Shown here: piece after piece, positions 30,841-39,801 of the stretch
Numbering within the stretch: the stretch's first letter is position 1
Layout of the letters: every line of letters starts with the position of its first letter
Source of the DNA: Mycobacterium conspicuum
Lineage (GTDB): Bacteria; Actinomycetota; Actinomycetes; Mycobacteriales; Mycobacteriaceae
Assembly (NCBI RefSeq): GCF_010730195.1
Contig: NZ_AP022613.1
Coordinates: 5,332,001-5,396,000 of the forward strand
Length of the DNA: 64,000 bases
Reading direction: 5' to 3'
Translations under genes and position numbers: made by a program
Notes under the pieces: model-generated
Told to the model about the DNA's origin: nothing
What the model saw: only the letters and a program-made list of their open reading frames with translations
Database searches by the model: none

Positions 30841-31361
30841 CAGTGCGTTTTCGGCTCGAGGGTCAGCGGGGATAGCCGCACCCCGGCCCGGTCGGCCGGG
30901 TCCAGTTCGGCCAGCAGCCGCGCCACCGGCCGCGGCCCGCCGCTGACCGTCAGCTCGGCGTCGGGGTCGACGGCCAGCCACGGGATCAGCACGAACGCCC
31001 GCAGGTGGGCCAGGGGGTGCGGCAGGGTCAGGTCGCTTTCCACCGCGACCACCTCGGTGTCCCCGTAGCAGGCGATCAGGTCCACGTCGAGGGTCCGCGG
31101 GCCCCAGCGCTGGCCACGGACCCGGCCCGCGGCCCGCTCGAACTCCTGCGCCCGGCGCAGCCAGGCGCGCGCGTCGCGGGACGGGTCGTCGGCGATCAGC
31201 ACCGCGTTGAGGAACGGTCCCTGCTCGGTCTCACCCCAGGGGTCGGTCTCATACACCGGAGACATCGCGACCACCGCGTCACCCAGCCCGTCGACGACCG
31301 CCTGCAGCCGGGCCAGGCGATCACCCAGGTTCGAGCCGATCGACAGCACGACGCGCGTCAT
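30840..31361 (-). CDS. folK: 6-hydroxymethyl-7,8-dihydropterin pyrophosphokinase FolK
   Basis: Transfers pyrophosphate from ATP to the pterin in folate synthesis. Motifs include LSIGSNLGDRLARLQ at the start, VYETDPWGETEQGPFLNAV, GQRWGPRTLDVDLIACYG with the metal-binding aspartates, and LPHPLAHLRAFVL. It is 173 residues. It overlaps folB by 4 bases and the DUF3180 gene by 1 base. Equivalent to Rv3606c. Confidence 0.96.
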   Translation of the reverse strand: MTRVVLSIGSNLGDRLARLQAVVDGLGDAVVAMSPVYETDPWGETEQGPFLNAVLIADDPSRDARAWLRRAQEFERAAGRVRGQRWGPRTLDVDLIACYGDTEVVAVESDLTLPHPLAHLRAFVLIPWLAVDPDAELTVSGGPRPVARLLAELDPADRAGVRLSPLTLEPKTH

Positions 31362-31768
31362 ACCGCTCGACCATCGGGGCCGGCCGGGACCACCGAACCG
31401 CGACCGCCGCGGCGCGAGCGCCGCACCACCACCGCCACGTCGGCGAACTGCTGCTCGATGGGGGCCTGCGGCTTGTGCACCACCACCTCGACGGCGTGCA
31501 CGCGCTCGTCGGCCATGACGCGCTCGGCGATCTCACCACCGACCGCCTCGATCAGGTTGCGCGGCGGTCCGGCGACGACGCCGGCCGCCAGCTTGGCCAG
31601 GGCGTCGTAGTCGTAGGTGTCGGCCAGCTCGTCGCTGGCGGCGGCGTCGGCCAGGTCGATCCACACGGTGATATCGACGACGAAGTCCTGCCCGTTGACC
31701 CGTTCGTGCTCGAAGACACCGTGTCGGCCGTGAACTGTCAAGCCGCGCAATTCGATTCGGTCAGCCAC
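31358..31768 (-). CDS. folB: Dihydroneopterin aldolase FolB
   Basis: Cleaves dihydroneopterin to 6-hydroxymethyldihydropterin. It has ADRIELRGLTVHGRHGVFEHE at its start and a C-terminal KPQAPIEQQFADVAV motif with the catalytic lysine; the NLIEAVGGEIAE stretch is the usual pterin-pocket region. GTG at 31768 gives 136 residues, matching about 133 for Rv3607c; the frame is open further upstream but only inside folP. It overlaps folP by 8 bases. The C-terminal Arg/Gly tail is longer than usual. Confidence 0.94.
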   Translation of the reverse strand: MADRIELRGLTVHGRHGVFEHERVNGQDFVVDITVWIDLADAAASDELADTYDYDALAKLAAGVVAGPPRNLIEAVGGEIAERVMADERVHAVEVVVHKPQAPIEQQFADVAVVVRRSRRGGRGSVVPAGPDGRAV

Positions 31769-32579
31769 TAGCCTCGCCTCGTGTCCAGGCCCCCACCACC
31801 TTGAGGGCGTCGACCGACGCCCGCACGTCGTGCACCCGCACACCCCAGGCGCCGTGCAGGGCGGCCAGCGCGGAGATCACCGCGGTCGCGGTCTCCCGCC
31901 CCTCCGGCGGCCGCACCTCGCCGTCGGGCCCGGCGAGCAGCGCACCGACAAACCGTTTGCGCGAGGCACCCAGCAGCACCGGGATGCCGGTGGCCACCAG
32001 TTCCGGCAACGCGTGCAGCAACGCCCAATTGTGTTGTGCCGTCTTGGCGAATCCGAGACCCGGGTCGATCATCAGCTTTGCCGGATCGACACCGGCGGCG
32101 ACCGCGTCGTCGACGCCGGCGAGCAGCTCGGCGCGCACGTCGGCCACCACGTCGCCGTAGGAGCGGGCTTGGTGCGGGCGGTCGGCGTCCACCGGCCGCC
32201 AGTGCATCAGCACCCACGGCACACCCGCTTCGGCCAGCAGCGGAGCCATCGCGGGATCGGCCCGCCCGCCGGACACGTCGTTGACCATCTGCGCGCCGTT
32301 CTGCAGGGCGGCGCGCGCCACGTCGGCGTGCATGGTGTCGATGCTCACGGTGAGTCCTTGCGCCGCAAGCTCTTTGATGACGGCGGTCACCCGGTCGGCC
32401 TCGACCCTGGGGTCGATCCGGGTGGCGCCGGGACGCGTCGACTCCCCGCCGACGTCGACGATGCCCGCGCCCTCGGCGGCCATGGCCAGACCATGGGCCA
32501 CCGCGGCGTCGGCGTCGAGATAGCGCCCGCCATCCGAGAACGAGTCCGCCGTGACGTTCAGAACACCCATAACCTGCAC
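31761..32579 (-). CDS. folP1: Dihydropteroate synthase FolP
   Basis: Joins pterin pyrophosphate and p-aminobenzoate; the sulfonamide and dapsone target. All family motifs are present: MGVLNVTADSFSDGG, GGESTRPGATR, SIDTMHADVARAA, NDVSGGRADP, DPGLGFAKTAQHNW and GASRKRFVG. The start is uncertain: homology to Rv3608c begins at PAPVQVMG, where the codon matching the H37Rv start is GTA. The GTG at 32579 is used here; GTG at 32636 would add 19 residues and overlap folE by 47 bases. Confidence 0.94.
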   Translation of the reverse strand: MQVMGVLNVTADSFSDGGRYLDADAAVAHGLAMAAEGAGIVDVGGESTRPGATRIDPRVEADRVTAVIKELAAQGLTVSIDTMHADVARAALQNGAQMVNDVSGGRADPAMAPLLAEAGVPWVLMHWRPVDADRPHQARSYGDVVADVRAELLAGVDDAVAAGVDPAKLMIDPGLGFAKTAQHNWALLHALPELVATGIPVLLGASRKRFVGALLAGPDGEVRPPEGRETATAVISALAALHGAWGVRVHDVRASVDALKVVGAWTRGEASG

Positions 32580-32589
32580 GGGTGCGGGC

Positions 32590-33210
32590 TCACTTACGCA
32601 GGATGAGGTCGAGCGCCTCGGCTCGGGAAGCGGCACTGGTCTTGAACTGGCCGCGCACCGCCGACGTCGTCGTCACGGCGCCGGGCTTGCGCACACCGCG
32701 CATCGCCATGCACAGATGCTCGGCCTCGACGACGACGATCACGCCGCGCGGGTCGAGCTTGCTCACCAGGGCGTCGGCGATCTGGCTGGTGAGCCGCTCC
32801 TGCACCTGGGGCCGCTTGGCGTAAAGGTCCACCAGCCGGGCGATCTTGGACAGCCCGGTCACCCGGCCGTCCTTGCCGGGGATGTAGCCGACGTGGGCCA
32901 CGCCGTGAAACGACACCAGGTGATGTTCACAGGTGGAGTAGAGCGGGATCTCCTTGACGATCACCATCTCGTCGTGGTCTTCGTCGAACATGGTGTTCAG
33001 CACCGATTCCGGTTCCGTGTAGAGCCCGGCGAACATCTCGCGATAGGCACGCGCGACGCGAGCCGGGGTGTCCCGCAAGCCATCCCGGTCCGGGTCCTCG
33101 CCGATCGCGAAGAGCAACTCGCGGATCGCGGCCTCGGCGCGTTCCTGGTTGAACGTGTGGACGCGCGCCGTCGGGGTGCGGCTGTCCGCCTCCAAATCCG
33201 GTAGGGCCAT
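32590..33210 (-). CDS. folE: GTP cyclohydrolase I FolE
   Basis: First step of folate synthesis, GTP to dihydroneopterin triphosphate. The zinc site is in STCEHHLVSFHG and VEAEHLCMAMRGVRKPG (Cys, His, Cys); RPQVQERLTSQIADAL is the usual helix. It is 206 residues, near Rv3609c. It follows ftsH after a 16-base gap that carries a GGAG-like site, so the folate genes are probably co-transcribed with ftsH. Confidence 0.97.
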   Translation of the reverse strand: MALPDLEADSRTPTARVHTFNQERAEAAIRELLFAIGEDPDRDGLRDTPARVARAYREMFAGLYTEPESVLNTMFDEDHDEMVIVKEIPLYSTCEHHLVSFHGVAHVGYIPGKDGRVTGLSKIARLVDLYAKRPQVQERLTSQIADALVSKLDPRGVIVVVEAEHLCMAMRGVRKPGAVTTTSAVRGQFKTSAASRAEALDLILRK

Positions 33211-33226
33211 TGAGTTTCTCCGTTCG

Positions 33227-35593
33227 TCAGCCCTGCGCCGGTGGCGTGGACCGGCTCACGTCCTCGTCCGGCTGTTCGGGAGACCTGCCGGTGTCCGGGG
33301 TGGGTTGGGGCGGCGGCGGGTACGGCGGATAGGGCGGGTACGCGGGGTGCGCCGGATGACCCGACTGGCCCGGATAGCTCGGCGCCGGGTGGGCCGGCTG
33401 CGGCCAATACGGCTGCTGGGGCGGCGGATACCAGTAGCCCTGCTGCTCCCTGGGCGGCCAGCCCGGCGCGTGCCAGCCGGCCGGCGCGCCGTAGTCCGGC
33501 TGGGTCGGACCGTGCGGCTGCGCGTCGGCGCCGCCATGCCCACCGTGAGAGCCGTTGGCGCCGTGCATGTTTCGATCGGCTTCGGCGTGCGCGGCCTGAG
33601 CATCCAGGGCGGCCTGGTTGGCCCGTGCGATGGCCGCCTTGAACGCCGGCTCGGTCACCGGCGGCGGCCAGGGTTCGCCGCGCTCGATCGCCAGCTCGCC
33701 GGGCGTCTTGATCGGCGGCTTGTCGGACGGGATCCGGCCGCCGAAATCGTCGAACATCGTTAGCCGGGGCCGCTTTTCGACGTCGCCGAAGATCGCCTCC
33801 AGCTCGGGACGGTGCAGCGTCTCCTTTTCCAGCAACTCGCCGGCCAGCGTGTCGAGCACGTCGCGGTATTCGGTGAGGATCTCCCACGCCTCGGTGTGCG
33901 CGGCCTCGATGAGCTTGCGGACCTCCTCGTCGATCTCGCGCGCCACCTCGTGCGAGTAGTCCGACTGGGTGCCCATGGACCGGCCCAAAAACGGGTCGCC
34001 GTGCTCGGTGCCGTACTTGACCGCGCCCAGGCGCGCGCTCATGCCGTACTCGGTGACCATGGCGCGGGCGACCTTGGTGGCCTGCTCGATGTCGGACACC
34101 GCGCCGGTGGTGGGCTCGCGGAACACCAGTTCCTCGGCGGCGCGCCCGCCCATCGCGAACACCAGTTGCGCGATCATCTCCGAGCGGGTGCGCAGCCCCT
34201 TGTCTTCCTCGGGCACCGCGACGGCATGACCGCCGGTGCGGCCGCGGGCCAGGATCGTCACCTTGTAGACCGGGTCGATGTCGGGCATCGCCCAGGCCGC
34301 CAACGTGTGCCCGCCCTCGTGGTAGGCGGTGATCTTCTTTTCCTGCTCGCTGATGATCCGGCCCTTGCGGCGCGGGCCGCCGATCACCCGGTCCACCGCC
34401 TCTTCGAGCGCGGGCCCGGTGATGACGCTGCCGTTCTCGCGCGCCGTCAGCAGCGCGGCCTCGTTGATGACATTGGCCAGGTCGGCGCCGGTCATGCCGA
34501 CGGTCCGCTTGGCCAGCCCGTCCAGGTCGGCGTCCGGGCCGATCGGCTTGCCCTTCGAGTGCACCTTCAGCACGGCCCGGCGTCCGGCCAGGTCCGGGTT
34601 GGATACCGGGATCTGCCGGTCGAATCGGCCGGGCCGCAACAGCGCGGGGTCCAGGATGTCGGGCCGGTTGGTGGCCGCGATCAGGATCACACCGGCGCGG
34701 TCGCCGAAACCGTCCATCTCGACCAGCAATTGGTTCAGCGTTTGCTCGCGCTCGTCGTGTCCGCCGCCCAGGCCGGCGCCGCGCTGGCGCCCCACCGCGT
34801 CGATCTCGTCGACGAAGATGATGCACGGGCTGTTCTGTTTGGCCTGCTCGAACAGGTCCCTGACCCGCGAAGCGCCGACGCCGACGAACATCTCGACGAA
34901 ATCGGAGCCGGAAATGGTGAAGAACGGCACACCGGCTTCCCCCGCCACCGCGCGGGCCAGCAGCGTCTTGCCGGTTCCGGGCGGCCCGTACAGCAGCACG
35001 CCCTTGGGGATCTTGGCGCCCAGCGCCTGGTAGCGGCTGGGGTTCTGCAGGAAGTCCTTGATCTCGTAGAGCTCTTCGACCGCCTCGTCGACGCCGGCCA
35101 CGTCGGCGAACGTGGTCTTGGGCATGTCCTTGTTCAGCATCTTGGCGCGCGACTTGCCGAACCCGAAGCCCATCCGGGCCCCGCCCTGCATGCGGGAGAA
35201 CATCACGAAAAGCCCGACCAGCAACAGCAGCGGCAGCACGTAGACCAGCAGTTCACCGAGGATGCTGCCCTCGTTGACGACCGTGCTGACCTTGGCGTTC
35301 TTGGCGGTGAGCGCGTTGAAAAGATCGACCGCGTATCCGGACGGATATTTGGTGATGACCTTGTCCGAGTTCTCGGTGTCGTTGTTGCCCTTTTTCAGGG
35401 TCAGCCGCACCTGCTGTTCGCGATCGTCGATCTGCGCGCTTTTGACGTTGTCGCTGTTGATCTGCGACATCGCCACCGAGGTGTCGACGGGCTTGTAACC
35501 GCGCGTGTCATCGCTGAAGTAGAAGAACGACCAGCCCAGCAACACCACCACGGCGATCGCCGTGATGGTGCGGATCACGTTTTTGCGGTTCAT
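33227..35593 (-). CDS. ftsH: Membrane-bound ATP-dependent zinc metalloprotease FtsH
   Basis: Hexameric AAA+ protease of membrane and soluble proteins. Membrane helices lie at residues 9-26 and 112-132, with a periplasmic domain between them. Walker A is GPPGTGKT (203-210), Walker B is IIFVDEIDAVG (258-268), the second region of homology is around 308-325, and the zinc site is HEGGH (425-429). After about residue 665 comes a long disordered tail rich in Pro, Tyr, Gln and His. It is 788 residues against about 760 in Rv3610c, mostly from this tail. Downstream genes of H37Rv (Rv3611-Rv3616c) are missing. Confidence 0.97.
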   Translation of the reverse strand: MNRKNVIRTITAIAVVVLLGWSFFYFSDDTRGYKPVDTSVAMSQINSDNVKSAQIDDREQQVRLTLKKGNNDTENSDKVITKYPSGYAVDLFNALTAKNAKVSTVVNEGSILGELLVYVLPLLLLVGLFVMFSRMQGGARMGFGFGKSRAKMLNKDMPKTTFADVAGVDEAVEELYEIKDFLQNPSRYQALGAKIPKGVLLYGPPGTGKTLLARAVAGEAGVPFFTISGSDFVEMFVGVGASRVRDLFEQAKQNSPCIIFVDEIDAVGRQRGAGLGGGHDEREQTLNQLLVEMDGFGDRAGVILIAATNRPDILDPALLRPGRFDRQIPVSNPDLAGRRAVLKVHSKGKPIGPDADLDGLAKRTVGMTGADLANVINEAALLTARENGSVITGPALEEAVDRVIGGPRRKGRIISEQEKKITAYHEGGHTLAAWAMPDIDPVYKVTILARGRTGGHAVAVPEEDKGLRTRSEMIAQLVFAMGGRAAEELVFREPTTGAVSDIEQATKVARAMVTEYGMSARLGAVKYGTEHGDPFLGRSMGTQSDYSHEVAREIDEEVRKLIEAAHTEAWEILTEYRDVLDTLAGELLEKETLHRPELEAIFGDVEKRPRLTMFDDFGGRIPSDKPPIKTPGELAIERGEPWPPPVTEPAFKAAIARANQAALDAQAAHAEADRNMHGANGSHGGHGGADAQPHGPTQPDYGAPAGWHAPGWPPREQQGYWYPPPQQPYWPQPAHPAPSYPGQSGHPAHPAYPPYPPYPPPPQPTPDTGRSPEQPDEDVSRSTPPAQG

Positions 35594-35725
35594 CGATCAT
35601 CGGCCCGGAGGCCAGGTCCTTCCCTGATAACAGGTCGCTGGAAAAGTCCAGGCTACCGCTATGCCAACGTGCGGATGTTCCCGAGTGTGACGCCAGCGTC
35701 GCGTCGGGCGGTCCGCGTCAAGCCG

Positions 35726-36106
35726 TCACTCGTAGTACCGGGCTTCGACGACATTGCCGTCCGGATCTTTGAAGTAGATGGCCTGCGGCGCCGAGCCCTG
35801 GGCGCCGAAATTGTTCTCCCTTCGCGCGACGATATCCACGCCGGCCGCGGCGAGACGCGCTTCCAGCGCGTCGTACTCGGCCCGCGAGAGCGCAAGACAC
35901 ACGTGATCGACCGGGTGGCCGGCTTTGCCGGCCTCGAGGGGCATCAGATCGATGATGGAGTCCGCGCACACGCGCACGCTGGGAAACGGCACCGCCTGGG
36001 CTTCGTATTCGCTGAGCCGGAGCGGCTCAAGCCCGACCACCCTCGTATAGAAGTCGACCGCCGCCCGCGGATCCTTCGCCCACAGAACTACGTGATCCAA
36101 CCGCAT
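35726..36106 (-). CDS. VOC/glyoxalase-family protein
   Basis: A 126-residue single vicinal-oxygen-chelate domain with the usual ends: MRLDHVVLWAKDPRAAVDFY and QAIYFKDPDGNVVEARYYE. Metal ligands are probably H5, H68 region (HPVDHVCLAL) and the final glutamates. The substrate is unknown; candidates are glyoxalase, fosfomycin-resistance-like or ring-cleavage relatives. ATG at 36106 is chosen because upstream sequence in the frame is arginine-rich shadow. It is divergent from ephA (50 bases) and occupies the place of the espACD region of H37Rv. Confidence 0.85.
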   Translation of the reverse strand: MRLDHVVLWAKDPRAAVDFYTRVVGLEPLRLSEYEAQAVPFPSVRVCADSIIDLMPLEAGKAGHPVDHVCLALSRAEYDALEARLAAAGVDIVARRENNFGAQGSAPQAIYFKDPDGNVVEARYYE

Positions 36107-36156
36107 CAGCCGATAATGTCTTCTCAACCCGTCCGCCGCTGTGATTTGGTGGGACG

Positions 36157-37122
36157 GTGCGTGTATCAACCGAACGGTTAGTGGACACCAACGGTGTGCG
36201 GTTGCGGGTGATCGAGGCCGGCGAGCCCGGCGCACCCGTGGTGGTCCTGGCCCACGGCTTCCCCGAACTGGCCTACTCGTGGCGGCACCAGATTCCGGTC
36301 CTCGCCGATGCCGGGTACCACGTGCTGGCTCCCGATCAGCGCGGTTACGGCGGCTCGTCGCGCCCGGAGGCGGTCGAGGCCTACAACATTCACGAGTTGA
36401 CCGCGGACCTGGTCGGCCTGCTCGACGACGTCGGCGCCGAGCGCGCGGTGTGGGTGGGGCATGACTGGGGCGCCATCGTGTTGTGGAACATGCCGCTGCT
36501 GCACCCGGACCGGGTGGCGGCGGTCGCTTCGGTGAGCGTTCCTCCGCTGCCTCGGCCGCGCAAGTCACCGATACAGGCGTGGCGCAAACAATTCGGCGAG
36601 AACTTTTTCTACATCCTGTATTTCCAGGAACCGGGCGTCGCCGATGCCGAACTCAACGGTGACCCTGCCCGCACGATGCGCCGGATGATCTGCGGCCAGT
36701 CATCGCTCAGCAACAAGGCAACGGCCCCGCGGATGCTCGCCCCGGGTCCCGAAGGCTTCATCGACCGGATTCCAGAGCCGGACGGCCTGCCCAACTGGAT
36801 CAGCCAAGACGAACTCGACCACTACATCGACGAGTTCTCCCGCACCGGCTTCACCGGCGCGCTGAACTGGTATCGCAATTTCGATCGCAACTGGGAGACC
36901 ACCGCAGAACTCGACGGCGCGATGATCACGGTGCCGTGCCTATTCATCGGCGGGACAGCCGATCCGGTGCTCACCTTCACCCCCACCGACCGCGCCGCCC
37001 GGGTGATCGCCGGCCCCTATCAGCAGGTGATGGTCGACGGGGCCGGGCACTGGCTGCAGCAGGAACGGCCCGACGTGGTGAACGAGACACTGCTCGACTT
37101 CCTCAAAGGGGTGCAATGGTAA
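36157..37122 (+). CDS. ephA: Epoxide hydrolase EphA
   Basis: Opens epoxides to diols; alpha/beta-hydrolase fold. It shows HGFP (33-36), nucleophile D103 in VGHDWGAIV, lid tyrosines in the cap (YHVLAPDQRGYGGSS precedes it), the charge-relay acid near GTADPVLTF and the catalytic His in DGAGHWLQQERP. It is 321 residues, near-collinear with Rv3617. It starts with GTG and overlaps the next gene by 7 bases. Possible roles are lipid-epoxide detoxification or mycolate-related metabolism. Confidence 0.93.
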   Translation: MRVSTERLVDTNGVRLRVIEAGEPGAPVVVLAHGFPELAYSWRHQIPVLADAGYHVLAPDQRGYGGSSRPEAVEAYNIHELTADLVGLLDDVGAERAVWVGHDWGAIVLWNMPLLHPDRVAAVASVSVPPLPRPRKSPIQAWRKQFGENFFYILYFQEPGVADAELNGDPARTMRRMICGQSSLSNKATAPRMLAPGPEGFIDRIPEPDGLPNWISQDELDHYIDEFSRTGFTGALNWYRNFDRNWETTAELDGAMITVPCLFIGGTADPVLTFTPTDRAARVIAGPYQQVMVDGAGHWLQQERPDVVNETLLDFLKGVQW

Positions 37123-38276
37123 TGGGTAACCCGCTGCGCTTCGGCGTATTCATCACTCCGTTTCACCCGGTCGGCCAATCCCCCACGGTGGCACTGGAAT
37201 ACGACATGGAACGGGTGGTCGCGCTGGATCGCCTGGGGTTCGACGAGGCGTGGTTCGGCGAGCATCACTCCGGTGGTTACGAGCTGATCGCCTGCCCGGA
37301 AGTGTTCATCGCGGCCGCCGCGGAGCGGACCAAGCACATCCGGTTGGGCACCGGGGTGGTGTCGCTGCCCTACCACCATCCGCTCATGGTCGCCGACCGC
37401 TGGGTGTTGTTGGACCACCTGACCCGTGGCCGGGTCATGTTCGGCACCGGTCCCGGCGCCCTGCCGTCGGACGCCTACATGATGGGCATCGACCCGATCG
37501 AGCAGCGCCGGATGATGCAGGAGTCCCTGGAGGCGATCCTCGCGCTGTTCCGCGCCGCACCCGCCGAGCGCATCGATCGCCACTCCGACTGGTTCACCCT
37601 GCGCGACGCCCAGTTGCATATCCGCCCCTACACCTCGCCATATCCGGAAATCGCCACGGCCGCAATGATTTCACCGTCGGGCCCGCGGCTGGCCGGGGCG
37701 CTGGGCACGTCGCTGCTGTCGTTGTCGATGTCGGTGCCGGGCGGCTATGCGGCGCTGGAGACGACCTGGGACGTGGTGCGCGAGCAGGCCGCCAAGGCCG
37801 GGCGCGGCGAGCCCGACCGCTCGGATTGGCGGGTGCTGTCCATCATGCATATCGCCGACAGCCGCGATCAGGCGATCGACGACTGCACCTACGGACTGCT
37901 CGATTTCGCACAGTACTTCGGGGCGGCGGGATTCGTCCCGTTGGCCAACGCCGTCGAGGGCGCCCAATCGCCGCGCGAGTACGTCGAAGACTATGCGGCC
38001 AAAGGAAATTGCTGCATCGGGACGCCGGACGATGCGATCGCTCACATCGAGGATCTGCTTGACCGGTCGGGCGGGTTCGGAACGCTGTTGATGCTCGGCC
38101 ATGACTGGGCCTCACCGGAGGCGACGTACCACTGCTATGACCTGTTCGCCCGCAAGGTGATTCCCCATTTCAAGGGGCAGCTGGAGGCGCCGCGCTCGTC
38201 GCACGACTGGGCCAGGGACCGGCGCGACCAACTGATCGGCCGCGCCGGCGAAGCCGTGGTAAAGGCCATTACCTAG
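37116..38276 (+). CDS. Luciferase-like (LLM) flavin monooxygenase, Rv3618-like
   Basis: A 386-residue bacterial-luciferase-fold oxygenase using reduced flavin. Typical stretches are LRFGVFITPFHPVGQSP, FDEAWFGEHHSGGYE, RLGTGVVSLPYHHPLMVADR and DHLTRGRVMFGTGPG. The substrate is unknown; with EphA and the alcohol dehydrogenase it may form a short oxidative degradation route. ATG at 37116 has AAAGGGG just upstream and overlaps the ephA stop, so translation is coupled; ATG at 37122 is an alternative. Confidence 0.9.
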   Translation: MVMGNPLRFGVFITPFHPVGQSPTVALEYDMERVVALDRLGFDEAWFGEHHSGGYELIACPEVFIAAAAERTKHIRLGTGVVSLPYHHPLMVADRWVLLDHLTRGRVMFGTGPGALPSDAYMMGIDPIEQRRMMQESLEAILALFRAAPAERIDRHSDWFTLRDAQLHIRPYTSPYPEIATAAMISPSGPRLAGALGTSLLSLSMSVPGGYAALETTWDVVREQAAKAGRGEPDRSDWRVLSIMHIADSRDQAIDDCTYGLLDFAQYFGAAGFVPLANAVEGAQSPREYVEDYAAKGNCCIGTPDDAIAHIEDLLDRSGGFGTLLMLGHDWASPEATYHCYDLFARKVIPHFKGQLEAPRSSHDWARDRRDQLIGRAGEAVVKAIT

Positions 38277-38308
38277 CATGTCGAGGAACACCAGACGGAG
38301 GCCAAGTG

Positions 38309-39322
38309 ATGCGTGCTTCAGTGTTGCGTGACGGGCGTATGGTCTACCGCGACGACGTACCCGAGCCGGTGCCCGGTCCCGGTCAGGTGCTGGTGGGGGT
38401 CCGAGCGTGCGGAATCTGTGGTTCGGATCTGCATTTCGCGGCCCACGGCGGGACGGTGCTGGAGATGAGCAACCGCGTCGCTCGCGGTGCGGGCGGCATG
38501 GAGGTCGCGTTGGACCGCGATATTTTCATGGGCCACGAATTCAGCGCCGAGATACTCGAGGCCGGCCCCGACACCGACACGCATCCCGTCGGGACCTTGG
38601 TCACGTCGCTGCCGGTGTTGTTGTCCGACAAGGGCATCGATCCCATCGTCTACAGCAACAGCACGGTCGGTGGTTATGCCGATCGGATGCTGCTCTCGGC
38701 GCCGCTGCTGCTTGCGGTCCCCAACGGTCTGGACTCGCGGCATGCAGCCCTAACCGAACCGATGTCGGTGGGCCTGCACGCCGTCAACAAGTCCAACATC
38801 CAGCCGGGCGAGCCCGCCCTGGTCGTCGGTTGCGGGCCGATCGGGATCGCCATCATCGCCAACCTTCGCGCGCGCGGCGTCGAAACCATTGCAGCGGCGG
38901 ACTTTTCACCGACACGGCGCGAACTGGCCACCGCCATGGGCGCGCACCAGGCGCTCGATCCGGCGCAGGGCTCCCCGTTCGACTCGGTCAAAGCCAAAGT
39001 GGTGTTCGAGGCCGTCGGGGTGCCCGGGGTCATCGACGACATCTTGTTGCGGGCGCGGCACGGTACGCGGGTGGTGGTCGCCGGGGTCTGCATGCAACCC
39101 GACACCATGCATCCGTTCTTCGGGATCGCCAAGGAGCTCAACATCCAATTCACGCTCGCCCAGACTCCGGAGGAATTCGCCGAGACGCTGGGCGCGCTGG
39201 CCGAGGGCGAGATGGACGTCAGCCCGCTGATCACCGGCGAGGTCGGCCTGGACGGCGTGGGCCAGGCGTTCGACGACCTCGCCGACCCCGAGCGGCACTG
39301 CAAGATTTTGGTCACTCCTTAG
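38309..39322 (+). CDS. Zinc-dependent alcohol dehydrogenase (MDR family)
   Basis: A 337-residue medium-chain dehydrogenase. Catalytic zinc ligands are in GICGSDLHF (Cys) and FMGHEFSAEI (His, Glu); the usual four-cysteine structural zinc loop is missing. The NAD(P) Rossmann motif is VVGCGPIGIAII. GGAGG (38297-38301) lies 7 bases before the ATG, which favours it over GTG at 38306. It is the third gene of the ephA-LLM-ADH set. In H37Rv the esxV/esxW genes follow Rv3618 instead. Confidence 0.88.
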   Translation: MRASVLRDGRMVYRDDVPEPVPGPGQVLVGVRACGICGSDLHFAAHGGTVLEMSNRVARGAGGMEVALDRDIFMGHEFSAEILEAGPDTDTHPVGTLVTSLPVLLSDKGIDPIVYSNSTVGGYADRMLLSAPLLLAVPNGLDSRHAALTEPMSVGLHAVNKSNIQPGEPALVVGCGPIGIAIIANLRARGVETIAAADFSPTRRELATAMGAHQALDPAQGSPFDSVKAKVVFEAVGVPGVIDDILLRARHGTRVVVAGVCMQPDTMHPFFGIAKELNIQFTLAQTPEEFAETLGALAEGEMDVSPLITGEVGLDGVGQAFDDLADPERHCKILVTP

Positions 39323-39423
39323 CGCTGACATTTTTGTCGGCGGATCGAACGGGTTCACCGACTGGCGGTGGGCGGACGCATGATGCTGTGGAGCCTGAAA
39401 TGTCTTTGCCGCCAACAGGACCG

Positions 39424-39801
39424 TTACAAGACATGTCTTCCGATGAGCTGACCTATGGTGCGAATGTCGACCTGGCCTTTGAAGTCCAGTCGGACTTTGC
39501 CGAGACCCGAGAACCACAGTTCGAGTTCAGCGTCGAGATCGAACCGACCGGCGGTCCCTACAGCAAGATTCAAGCCTGGAGCATTGAGCAGCGATGAGTA
39601 GTCGCGTTTCTTCCCGGTCAGACCTTGGACGTTTACCGTGATGAGGCGCTTGTTGGTAAAAATCACCGAGTCACGCATACCTTTGAAGCTGAGATGAACT
39701 GTCTCACCTTCGACGAGGATGGGCGCCAACTCAGCGGCGATTGCTTTCGGGTCGCTCGGTCCTAGCCTCGCTAAGAGGCCGCCACTTTGGAAGTCAATCA
39801 T
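39424..39801 (-). CDS. Bacterial PH-domain (PF08000-like) protein
   Basis: A 125-residue soluble protein covering one bacterial pleckstrin-homology domain: LVEGETVHLSFKGMRDSVIF, FTNKRLITVNVQG and KKRDYSSL match the family pattern of a beta barrel with a charged turn. The role is unknown. Its base composition is visibly lower in GC than all neighbours and its codons are less biased, which suggests acquisition. It is convergent with the alcohol dehydrogenase gene (101-base gap) and has 231 bases of lower-GC sequence before lpqG. It sits where H37Rv has esxV/esxW-PPE65-PE32. Confidence 0.78.
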   Translation of the reverse strand: MIDFQSGGLLARLGPSDPKAIAAELAPILVEGETVHLSFKGMRDSVIFTNKRLITVNVQGLTGKKRDYSSLLNAPGLNLAVGTAGRFDLDAELELWFSGLGKVRLDFKGQVDIRTIGQLIGRHVL

